From UBA7396 sp034676185 (GTDB lineage Bacteria; Patescibacteriota; Gracilibacteria; BD1-5; UBA6164), in contig JAUCCN010000017.1 in assembly GCA_034676185.1 (NCBI GenBank), positions 1 to 31,832 on the forward strand: a stretch of 31,832 nucleotides of DNA, given 5' to 3'. Made by a program: the position numbers and the translations under genes. Of this stretch, positions 18,867 to 28,334 are shown piece after piece. Position 1 is the stretch's first letter. Each line of letters starts with the position of its first letter. Under the pieces are notes generated by a model. That model was not told the DNA's origin. It did no database searches and saw only the letters and a program-made list of their open reading frames with translations.

Positions 18867-19763
18867 ATGAAAAAATTTATTGCTATATTTTTAGTTTTTA
18901 TAACTATAACCTCTTCAGTATTTGCTTATAGTCCTACTGATAAGGATAATCAAATACTTAATAATCTCTACTCAAAGTTAGATATTATTTGAAATAATTC
19001 GTCTATTAAATTACAAAAACTTTGAACTCAAATAGATGTTTTAAAAGAAAAATACAAAAATAATGAAAGAATATATTTTCTATTATCTCAAGCTGTAAAA
19101 TATATAAATGATAAATATATAACGTTTAATGTAACTAATGTTGTTGATTGAGATACTATAAAAGTTAACTACAATTGAAAAGAAGAATCATTTAGATTTA
19201 TCTGAATAGATACACCTGAAAGTTATACTACAAGATTTGGTTATAAAGAATGTTATTGAGATGAAGCGAGTAAATACTTAAAATGATTACTTGAATGAAA
19301 AAATATAAAAATAGAATTTGATGAAACACAATGACAAACTGATAAATATGGAAGATATTTAGGTTATATCTTCTTAGATTGAATAAATATAAATAATGAA
19401 ATGATTCAAAAGTGATATGCTTGGGAATACACATATAATAAAGCTTACAAGTACCAAGATTTATTTAAATCTTCTCAAAAAGTAGCTTCAGATTCAAAAT
19501 TATGATTATGGGCTAGTAATACTTGTAATTGAGAAAGAAAAAAAGTTGAAGAAACAACTCAAACAAATTCAGGATCAATTAATTTAGATAATTTTATAAA
19601 TACAGAAACTCCTGTATATTGAAATTTTAGTTGTTCAGTAAAAAAGACATATTGTACAGAAATGACTACTTGTGAAGAAGCTAAATTTTATTTAAATTCT
19701 TGTGGATTATCTCGTTTAGATGCTGATAAGGATTGAACTCCTTGTGAAAGCTTGTGTAAATAG
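18867..19763 (+). CDS. secreted SNase-like nuclease with C-terminal Excalibur domain
   Basis: This 298-residue protein begins with a signal peptide (about residues 1-20: MKKFIAIFLVFITITSSVFA, cleavage after VFA). A helical spacer follows (25-85), then a staphylococcal nuclease fold (about 88-220). Active-site blocks are VVDGDTIKV (metal-binding Asp), FRFIGIDTPES with the catalytic Arg, and TDKYGRYLGYIFLDG with the second Arg. The C-terminus is an Excalibur calcium-binding domain (about 255-298): a Cys-rich EEAKFYLNSCGLSRLDADK block followed by DGTPCESLC. Many of these Gly, including DGDTI and DGTPCE, are TGA. It would cut external DNA or RNA into fragments, plausibly feeding nucleotides to a bacterium with few biosynthetic pathways. 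The long structured leader upstream may control it. A strong terminator follows. Confidence 0.93.
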
Positions 19764-19780
19764 ATTTATGAACTAACTAA

Positions 19781-19815
19781 AAATTCTCTAAGTTTAGACT
19801 TAGAGAATTTTTTAT
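19781..19815. terminator. bidirectional terminator between the nuclease and the unknown gene
   Basis: A 12-bp perfect stem AAATTCTCTAAG (19781-19792) with 19799-19810, loop TTTAGA, then T-rich on the plus side. It lies between convergent genes and touches the stop codon of the minus-strand gene. Confidence 0.85.
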
Positions 19816-20633
19816 ATAGTATAATCTAAAGTTTTAAATTTAGATTTTCATTTTTTATTCAGAAATAAACTTAATATCTCCCAATTTCAATTTTCTTGAA
19901 TTATTCAAGGAGCTCAAGAATAAGAAAAAAAATCTGGGTTATAGATTAATGAATCTTTTCAAATAAAAATTCAAAAAATAAATGGTGATTCAGGAGGACT
20001 CTTAATTGGAATTAATTCTATCAATCAAAAATATTTATGCGGCTGATAAAATCTTACTGAATCATTCATATTTTCAGGTAATTCGCTTTTATGAATATAA
20101 AATACATCAATCCTATAATTAAATTTTTCATCATCATTTTGTCTTAAATCTTTACAATAATTATCTGGTATAATTAAGTGTGGTTTTTCCATTATTCTTT
20201 CATTAAATTCAATAATTGAAAAATTATTTAACATATTTTCTCATATATTAAATCAGAATAAAGGCGCCTCATTATTATATCAATATAAACTGCATGATTT
20301 TATAGATAATCATTTTGAACTTCAATCTTCATTATATCCAGAGATTATTCATTTTCATGAAATATGTGCATTTCAATCTATATGATGAGATATTTTAGGA
20401 TTAGATAATGATATTTTGTAAGTATTATTATAATCTACAGGTAGATGAAATTTTTCTCTAATCTTTTTTCAATTTGTTGATATTTTTGTAGCTATATATT
20501 CATAATCAAAATTATTAAATAAATCTGTTATAAAATATCTTCAATCATTATAGTATCAAATAGTAAAAAGCTTATATAAAATATTATCTTTATATAAGCA
20601 TATTCTATGATTATAGTCATTAACTTTACTCAT
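19812..20633 (-). CDS. hypothetical protein, 273 aa, behind the recombinase
   Basis: Not recognised. The 273-residue soluble protein has no signal peptide or membrane helix and is rich in Asn, Tyr, Phe and Ile. A Gly-rich central part (about residues 80-125: HHIDGNAHISGKG, then SGYNEDGSSKGLS) looks like beta-strand repeats. The C-terminal part has PIKSPPESPFIFGIFIGKD and GAPGIIQENGNWEI. Around 20 Gly are TGA. It begins 16 bases after the recombinase stop on the same strand, so it belongs to the recombinase transcript, a place often held by mobile-element cargo. No catalytic signature can be pointed to. Confidence 0.7.
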
Positions 20634-20649
20634 ATTTTAAATAGTTAAA

Positions 20650-21924
20650 TTATAATAACACCACTTTCTTATCTCTTATAAATAAATCACTCTTAATATA
20701 GCTCAACACTTCCCTTTTTTCATCTCTTTCTCATTCTCTTAGTAAATATTTCATATAATCTTTTATCTGTACATTTTTTGCTACATTCTTCATCGTTTGA
20801 GTTTTTCAGAATAATGCTTGAAATGCATTGTATCTTTCAACTTCTTCTCTAAGTTTGGATGATATCTCTATTTCATGAATTTTAAGTTTTTCTATCATTT
20901 CAATGAGTTGTTTGATAAGCTCATTTTCTTCAATAACTCTTTCTTTACAATCTAAATTTCTTGCTTTTGTGCAATTATAATATACATAACTTAAAATTTT
21001 TCAATTTGCTAATTTTTTAAACTTTTCATGAGCCGTTATTCATGATCAGCAATTTCAGCATTTCATCATACGAGTAAATGTGAATACTTTGTTCTTTTCT
21101 TTGTATCTTACTCAAAGATTTAATTGACTTTGTACTAATTCAAATAAATCTTTTGTAATTATTGGTTCATAATCTCATTTATAAAAATTTCAGCTATCTT
21201 TTGGATATTCAAACTCTCAGTAATAAAATGTATCGTTTAACATTCTATAGACTCAGCTTAAAGCAAGATCACTTCAAGTTCTTGTTTTGAATCATAAATC
21301 TTCTTTTAACCATTTATAAATATCTCTTCATTTATATCCATCATAAGCTACTTTTTCAAATATTTGTTTTACTATATGACTTCTTTCTGGATCTAGAATG
21401 ATTTTTCAACCATTTCTTTCAAAACTTCTTTGATTCAAATATCAAATTGGAGCTATTCATGGTCTGATTCACATTTTCGCTTTATTTTTCAGTCATCTTA
21501 TTACGTTTACTCACTTATTATCATTTTCAAGTTTTGCTTGGCTACAAAGTATCATAAGTAAGAATTTCTCACTTGGAGAATTTCTAAAATTTTGTCAGTT
21601 GGTTCTAATCTCTAATAGTTTTCACTGATCCATTAAGTCTACTAAACTTCATAAATCTCAAGCATTTCTTGATAATCTATCTGGAGCCCATGTAACTATT
21701 CAATTATATTTTCACTTCTTTATTTCATTAATTAGTTGATTAAAAACTGGTCTTTTTCAAGTTTCTTTTGCTGAGTGTGATTCAATGAGTTCTCAAGTAA
21801 TATTTATTCATTCTCTTCTTGCTTTTTCATGCATTTCTTGAATTTGACTATCTATTGATAATGCTTGTCTTTCGTCAGATTCTGATGATTTACGAGCATA
21901 GAGACAATATTTAATTTCTTCCAT
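20650..21924 (-). CDS. serine recombinase (resolvase/invertase N-terminus, recombinase and zinc-ribbon domains)
   Basis: This 424-residue site-specific recombinase is of the large-serine type. The N-terminal catalytic domain has YARKSSES with the active Ser13 in the Y-x-R-x-S context, and DRLSRN near residue 82 with the conserved Arg pair. A recombinase domain follows, with GYLNQRSFERNGGK and VYRMLNDTFYYGEFEY. A zinc ribbon is formed by CGNCG near 288-292 and the downstream NC...DCKE cysteines. A C-terminal coiled coil contains IEMIEKLKIHEIEI. It would integrate or excise the surrounding element through short att sites with a Ser-linked intermediate. At 424 residues it is at the short end of the class. 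Many TGA Gly show it is adapted to this code. A 14-bp hairpin stands just before its ATG. Confidence 0.93.
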
Positions 21925-21960
21925 AAAAATAGTGTTACTAATAAGCTTAGTAACACTATT
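21925..21960 (-). terminator. 14-bp hairpin between RT and recombinase, directly before the recombinase ATG
   Basis: Perfect arms AATAGTGTTACTAA (21928-21941) and 21947-21960 around TAAGC. On the minus strand it follows the RT gene and ends in T5 right before the recombinase ATG (3-base contact). It may be a terminator for the RT transcript, or an operator or occluding structure for the recombinase start. Confidence 0.65.
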
Positions 21961-21995
21961 AATGTATATAAAGAGAAGGAATGCAAGGGAAAGAA

Positions 21996-23507
21996 TTATT
22001 TATTATTTCTTTTCCTTTTTTTATTAAAAATCTTACAATCTATTACTTCTTTATAATTTTTAGCATATTTTGACATTTGTTTTTTAACCTTATTATAAAT
22101 TCATAATCTCTCTTGTAGATCTTTCATTATCTCATATGAAGCTTTTACATATCAATAAAAGTTTCAATATCTATTATCAACATTTTGTACTCAAGAATGA
22201 GTATATCTTTTATTCATCTCTCACAATAAAATTTTATCTCACTTAATTCTACTTTTTCTTATCACTTTTCAATCTTTTATCCTAGGCTTTAACCTAGCTA
22301 ATCTTCTGATACTTTCTATCATCCTTCTATAATGTCTTGTTAAGGTTTTATTTCTTAATAAAACATTTTTTCAATCAAAAGAAAAACCTAGATATTGTAG
22401 TAATTTTATATTCTCATCTTCGTCAAATTTATCACTAGTTTCATTATATGTAAAACTCTTAGATAACACTCAACTATTAAATTCAAATATGTCAGTTTTT
22501 TTCTGTTGAATTTTTAGTTTTAAAGCATCAATCATTTCAAAAACCTCTTTTTGGATTTCATTAAATAATATTTCTTTATTATCTTTATTATAAGGTACTA
22601 CTATTAATATATCATCTGAATATCTATAATATTTTCAGCAATTATCTTTACAATATTTATTTAAATATAAATCAAAATCATACATATACAAATTTGCCAT
22701 AACTCCTGATATAGGAGTTCATTGAGCTATTCAATAATTATCTTTATAATACTTAGTTCTTTTAATTAATTTTTCTCAATCATTTAGTCTTTTATACTCT
22801 TTTCTGACTTTATGAAAACTTTCTTTATCTATAACTTTATTTTTAAGTAAGTTGCAATTTCTAATATCTTCTTGTTCTATATATGAATATTTAGTTATTG
22901 CATTAAATACATTTTTCCGATCATTGGGAAGTTCAGTTATTCAAAATACAGCACAAATATTTTTTTCTAATATTCCCCAGTCTAAATTATCAAAAAAACT
23001 ACTTATATCAAATGCAAATACATAACAATCTTTTTGTTTAATAATTTCTTCAAATATTTCTTTAGCAAAATAAATATTATTTTTTCATTTTCAATCTTCT
23101 CATTCTATATGTCTATATGCTAAAACTACATTATCCAGATTTGATATCTTTAATAATTCATCATATTTTTTAGCAATTAAAAAACTATAAAATGAAAAAA
23201 TAAATCAATCAAAATAAGAAGCATAAAATATCTCTCTATCTTTAGCCTGAAATTTTCATAGTTTTTTTGGATCTTCTTTATTTTTTTTATATCTATTTTC
23301 AGTTTTTGTAAAATGTATAAATGGCCAAAATGCTCTTTTGGAAATATTTTCTACACTAAAAAAATCCTCAAAAAATAATTGAGGAGATTTTTTTAATATA
23401 TTTTTTGATAAATCTGGTTTTTTATCAAAATGAGTATATGTTTTATTTCTTTTTTTCAACTCTTTTTCAAGCCATTCTTTAATATTTTCTTTATATATTT
23501 TATTCAT
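21996..23507 (-). CDS. reverse transcriptase, defence-associated (DRT/UG-like) type
   Basis: This 503-residue RNA-directed DNA polymerase shows the palm motifs in order: FAFDISSFFDNLDWG (motif A, first catalytic Asp, near residue 170), GIAQGTPISGVMANLYMYDFD (motif B, near 258), and YYRYSDDILIV (motif C, YSDD near 294). KLKIQQKKTDIFEF and LQYLGFSFDGK are motifs D/E. No maturase X, HNH or retron msr/msd marks are seen. The N-terminus (1-130) and C-terminus (400-503, Arg/Lys-rich) are unlike group II intron RTs. Motif wording resembles the UG/DRT antiphage RTs, some of which use an upstream noncoding RNA as template; exact class unresolved. One in-frame CGG (22917-22919, LPND-x-KNVF) may be Trp. 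Neighbours are a type I RM operon, a structured 385-bp noncoding stretch upstream and a recombinase downstream. Confidence 0.9.
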
Positions 23508-23655
23508 ATTTTAAGTACAATAGAGGATATGCTTATAATTCCCAAATATATCTTAATTTCTTCAACTGGCTTCAAAAAATAAAATATTTTTATATTTACT
23601 TTAGCATAATAATCTCCTCTATTAATAACCAGCATTAATCATTATAGGAATTATA
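23508..23655 (-). ncRNA. candidate structured noncoding RNA upstream of the RT
   Basis: Between hsdS and the RT start lie 385 bp without a gene. Next to the RT start a long-range hairpin closes: TAGAGGA (23521-23527) pairs with TCCTCTA (23615-23621), and TATGCT (23528-23533) with AGCATA (23603-23608), with a 6-base bulge on one side and 69 bases enclosed. A second pairing crosses it: TATAATTCC (23534-23542) with GGAATTATA (23647-23655), giving a possible pseudoknot. The stem starts 13 bases before the RT ATG. In several DRT systems the template RNA lies directly upstream of the RT gene, so this is a candidate template or guide. Boundaries are not defined by sequence alone. Confidence 0.45.
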
Positions 23656-23743
23656 TGTTATATTAACTTTAATATAATGTTTATAGTCTTACTTTACTTG
23701 ATAATTAGATACTTTATGCAACTTAAAACCAGTAAATCAACTA

Positions 23744-23798
23744 TCTGACAAGATTTGTTTGTTCTATCGATAGAACTAAGAATATCTTGGATGTCAGA
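23744..23798. repeat. nested inverted repeat with a 16-bp perfect palindrome
   Basis: A perfect 16-bp palindrome GTTCTATCGATAGAAC (23761-23776) sits within a larger dyad: TCTGACA (23744-23750) with TGTCAGA (23792-23798), and AGAT (23751-23754) with ATCT (23784-23787). It lies in the gene-free stretch between hsdS and the RT. Possible roles are an operator, a recombination site for the serine recombinase, or part of the RT-linked RNA. Confidence 0.6.
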
Positions 23799-23892
23799 CT
23801 TATTATTTGACTTTATTTCAAACACTAACCCTCATAATAAATATGAGCATATACAATATAATTATTTATTTGATTTTTTCAAGTTTCATATA

Positions 23893-25209
23893 CTATTTAC
23901 TAAAAACCTCACTCAAAACACTTTTCATCAAATTCTCACTATTTTCTTTTGTTTCCAAACTTTGTTTTTCAAGTTCATCACAAAATTTTATCATTTCATC
24001 AACTTTTTTTACTATTTCCTTTTGTTCTTCAAGTGGTGGAAGTGGAAATATCAAATTATTTAAAGCAGTTCAATTTACATTTGGTTGAGCAGCTCATCAA
24101 GAATTTTCAATTAATTGTTCCCAATATAAACTACTTCATAAATATTTTTTTAAAAAATTCGCATCAATCAGATGATTTGGTATTAATCTTATTAAATATG
24201 AAGCAAAAACTGAGCTAACAGTTAAATTTTTAACAAGATAAGATTTTCAAATAGTTCAACCAGTTCTGGCAATTAAAATATCATTTTCTGATAATTTATA
24301 TCTTTCTATTTCATTTTCATTTATAATACATCAAGGAACCGTTTCCCAGTTCACTTTATCATCTTGAATATCAGTTATTCTAAGTAAACGAGTTTCTAGT
24401 TTTTTTTCATTTGCTGAAGCATTAAATCAATAATGAATATTGTTACAAATCTCCCCTAACCTACACCAACTCCAATTTTCAGGAATTTCAAAAGGTATTT
24501 CATCCACTGAAATGTCTTTTAATTTTTCTTGTTTTTTTAGTTTCTTTTGCTTAATAAGTTCTTCTTTTTCTTTTTTTATTTTTTCAAGTAAAATAAAAGC
24601 TGATTCTACTCAAGAATTTTCTTTTCTCCAAGAAGTAGTTAATTTTCATTCAATGGCTTCTTGTAAAATTGCTTGTTTTAATTGTTTGATGTAGGAAAGG
24701 TTTTTATCTGTAATTTTTAATAAATCTTGTACTTTAGACTCTTTTAATAAAGATTTAGATAATATTTCTTTTTGTATATCTATAGATGGTAAATAAATCT
24801 CTAATTCAAAAATTTGAGCTGGATGTATTCTTTTTGATCAAACTCATTTTGCTAATCATTCCAAATTTTTATAATAATCATTTTGTTTTAAAAAATACAT
24901 TAACATATCAGGAAGGCATATATTTGTATCAATATCAAATGTAGGTATATCTGATGTTGTTTCATATCAATCTAAATTATCCGGAATAATTCAAAAAGCT
25001 CATTTATGTAAATTTTGTTTTCAATAAATAAATTGTCATTTTGATCTTATAAAATATTTTGTAGCTCATTTTACATCATTTTTATCGGGTCTCTTTTCTA
25101 CTCAATTTACATTTAATCTAACTGTTATTCTTTTATTAGAATCAGGTTTTTCTGAAACTATTTTAGATTCAGTTAAAAAATCTCATAATTTATATACTTT
25201 TCAATTCAT
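23893..25209 (-). CDS. hsdS: type I restriction-modification specificity subunit HsdS
   Basis: This 438-residue DNA-recognition subunit of a type I RM complex has two target-recognition domains, each followed by a conserved helix. TRD1 spans about residues 1-160 and ends in SKRIHPAQIFELEIYLPS. A long central coiled coil (about 195-250, KQAILQEAIEGKL, then EKIKKEKEELIKQKK) spaces the half-sites. TRD2 (about 260-395) starts EIPENWSWCRLGEI and ends in LIFPLPPLEEQKEI, the typical HsdS close, followed by a second helix. It starts 1 base after the hsdM stop. TGA Gly are frequent (for example ARTGGTIGKS). The target is presumably bipartite but cannot be read. A 385-bp noncoding stretch follows downstream. 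Confidence 0.95.
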
Positions 25210-25210
25210 A

Positions 25211-26638
25211 CTATGAATTTTTAATTAATTCTAAAATTTCTCTACTTTTTTCTAAATTTTTACTTATTTTTTCAATAAGTTCTTCTTTACTTAATACTTC
25301 ATTTTCTTCTATTTTATTTGGATTTTTTATATCAAGATTGTAATTATTTTTCACAATATCGTCAATACTTACTTTCCAGGCATTCTCATTTTCTACTCTA
25401 TTATTCCACCAAGATTTTTCAACTTCAAATTCTTCTATTCTGATTGGTTTTGATTTATTATAAGTTTTGTATCAACTTGGTAGTTGATGTTCATAGTACC
25501 AAATTTCTTTTGTTGGAGCTCCCTTTGTGAAAAACAATAAATTCGTTTTTATACCAGTATAAGGAGAAAAAACTCCATTTGGAAGTCTTACAATCGTATG
25601 AAGATTGAAATCTTCTAACCATTTTTTCTTGATTTCTATTTCTGATACTTTTTCTCCAGACATAATTCCCCCATCAGGTAAAACTATTCACACTCTTCAT
25701 CCAGATTTGAGTCTATAAAACACATAAACCAAAAATAAATAAGCTGTTTCTTTTGTCTGAAATTTCTTTGGAAAATTTTGTAAAACTCAGTCTTGAACTG
25801 TTCCACCAAAAGGAGGATTCATAACAAAACAATCCATTTTTTCATTTTCTGAAAATTCTGTTACTCTGTATGATAAACTATTGTCATGAATAATATGTTT
25901 TGGGGTTTCTACCCCATGAAGAATCATATTTGTAACAGCAAGAGAATGTGGAAGTTGTTTTAATTCTATTCCATAAATCGTATCTTCAATGATTTTTTGT
26001 TCTTCAGTAGTTTTAACTTGTTTTCTTAAATTCTCTATACTACAAGTCAAAAATCAACCAGTTCCACAAGCTGGATCCATAATTTTTTCTCATAATTTCG
26101 GATTTACCATATCAACCACAAATTGAGTTACAGCTCTTGGAGTATAAAATTCTCAAGCATTTCCAGCTGATTGTAAATCTTTTAATATTTGCTCATATAT
26201 ATCATTAAGTAAATGTCTATCTTTACTTTTTGTAAAATCAATTTCAGCTTCAAGTTTGTTTATAACCTCTCTTATCAAAGTTCCAGATTTCATGTAGTTA
26301 AAACTATCATTAAAAACTTCTCTAACTATGTATCATAAACTATTTACATCTGTAATTTCTAGACTTTTAAGTCATGGAAATAAAACATTGTTGATAAAAT
26401 TAAGTAATTCTTCTCAAGTTGCTCATTCACTATCACTTGCCCAATTTCTCCATCTTAAATGTTTTGGAATTGGTGATTTATAGTTATCTTTTAAAACTTC
26501 ATATTCTTTTTCTTTATCATCAATGATTTTCAAAAAAAGCATCCAAACAAGTTGAGAAATTCTTTGAGCATCTCAATCAACTCAATGGTCTTTTCTCATG
26601 ATATCTTGTATTGATTTTATTAAGGTTGTTAGGGACAT
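25211..26638 (-). CDS. hsdM: type I restriction-modification DNA methyltransferase HsdM
   Basis: This 475-residue N6-adenine methyltransferase protects host DNA as HsdM2S. An N-terminal HsdM domain (about 1-150) contains RISQLVWMLFLKIIDDKE. The catalytic domain has GEFYTPRAVTQFVVDM near 165, the AdoMet site DPACGTGGFL near 187-196 (GTG-G partly TGA), and the catalytic MNPPFGG near 272 (NPPF). The later GWRVGIVLPDGGIMSG-type block is also present, written here as SGGRVGIVLPDGG. The start ATG lies 18 bases after the ATPase stop; the preceding bases are TTAAACCCCC with no Shine-Dalgarno. Tight linkage with hsdS (1-base gap) and hsdR two genes upstream makes a complete system. Confidence 0.96.
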
Positions 26639-26656
26639 GGGGGTTTAAGTTATTAG

Positions 26657-28309
26657 TTAATCATTTAATATTATTTTAATATCATCAAATAAAGATTTAA
26701 AATTATTAAACATTTCTTCTGAAGAATTATTTAATATAAATTCTTCAAATTTTGCTTTATCTAATTCAAATACAGGAGCTCAATCATTTCTTTCTCTACT
26801 TGATTCTTTATAAAACTCACTTTTAAAATTTTCTGGAAATTTATCTTTATTAAACATATTTTCAATTCATCATGGTGTTATTCAATCTTCATTTTTATTA
26901 AATATCATTGGGATAATATATTCAGTTTTTTTATCTTTTATCTTTTCGAACTCTTTTATATAATCAATATCCCATATAATAATAATTTTATTATCACTAA
27001 ATTTTATTCTTTCTAAACTTTCAAATAAAGATTTTAACTGAGAAGTATTTAAATCATTTATTTCTTTTATTTCTATATCTAAATCAGATCAAAAATATTC
27101 TTTTGCCTTTTTTAAATAATTATAATTTTTTCATTCAGATACAATTACTGGCTTTGTTGATTTAAAATCGTTTATTTTTAAGCTAAAACTTTCTAAAACA
27201 AAATCTTGAATATTTGAAAATCAAAAGTATTTTGGTTTTTCATCTACCTTTATAATTCATCATACTTTTGATAAAGTTATAACTTTATCATTTAGTCTAT
27301 TTGGATTATTTATTATAAATGGCGAATGTGTAACTATTATTAATTGAGATTTCTGTTTTCAAAAATTATCTCTAAAAAGATTTTTATAAAAATCTAATAT
27401 TTTTAATTGCCAATTAGGATGAAGACTTATCTCAGGCTCATCTATTAAGATTAAATTTCAATTAATACTATTTTGATTTTGTAATAAAAAACTTCATCTA
27501 AAAACTATTTGTTTTTCTCAAGAACTTAATTGATTAATATTACATTCTCTTCAATTTTCTTCAAAAATTACTTCTTTTGAGTTACTTATAGTTCTTATTT
27601 CTTTAAATTTCTTTGTTTCAAACATATATGAAAATGCTGTTGTAAACCTTTTCATTCTCTTTGATAAATATTCTTGTGTTACATTTCAGTTTTCTTTAAA
27701 ATAATTTTGAAAATCCTGAGCATCTTGAACATCTATATCAATTAAAAGTTGAGTAATTTCGTCTGCTAAATTTACAGGAGATTTTTGAGGATTATTTAAT
27801 ATTTCATCAATAGTTTTAGAAGTTGTTGTATTTTTAGGCTGTGAATGATAATTAATTCAAACTTCAGAATATATAGGATTAAATAATGATTTTAATCTAG
27901 GTTTACTTATTATTTGATTTCAAGTAAATTCTCAATTAGAAGTAATACTTCAATTAGGAATATTTGAATGTTTTACTTTAAAAAAATTCCGATTATTAAC
28001 TATAGAGAAGTCATATGAAAATATAATTTCATTATTTAATAAATTTTCAGTTAACATTCCCTCAGAAATAAATATTTGTTTCTCTTCATCAGTTAATATA
28101 ATTTTTATTATCCTTTTTTCACTACTTGATATATTATTTAATCATATATGAAGTAAGTTAAAAATTACATCAAGTATTGTTGATTTTCAAGCTCAATTTT
28201 CTCATCATAAAATAACAGTTTCGGCAACTTCTCAATTATTAATAGTAAAGTCTAAATCTAAATTTCATAATATTGGATGATTTTCAAATTTTATCTCTTT
28301 TATAAACAT
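26657..28309 (-). CDS. OLD-like ATPase with C-terminal Toprim-like domain, inside the RM operon
   Basis: This 550-residue protein has an ABC/SMC-type ATPase: Walker A GGENGAGKST near residues 31-40 (four of the glycines by TGA), ABC signature LSSGEKQ near 261, Walker B LILIDEPEISLHP near 285-297, and a His switch THSPF. The C-terminal part has VIVSEGKN near 387 and IIWDIDY near 444, the Glu and DxD of a Toprim nuclease as in OLD-family (overcoming lysogenization defect) proteins. OLD-like proteins are DNA nucleases in phage defence. It sits between hsdR and hsdM with gaps of 25 and 18 bases, so it is expressed with the RM genes. One in-frame CGG (27989-27991, NN-x-NFFK) may be Trp. No partner UvrD-like helicase (GajB) is present, so it is not a plain Gabija. 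Confidence 0.85.
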
Positions 28310-28334
28310 ACTTAATTTTATAAATAGTTAAAGT

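Noticed and set aside
21996..23892. Retron or group II intron
   Set aside because: No msr/msd-type overlapping inverted repeats with a branch G, no maturase or HNH domain and no intron domain V.
23755..24694. Plus-strand ORFs opposite hsdS and its downstream region
   Set aside because: Low-complexity Phe/Ser-rich translations, antisense to a clear HsdS or in noncoding sequence.
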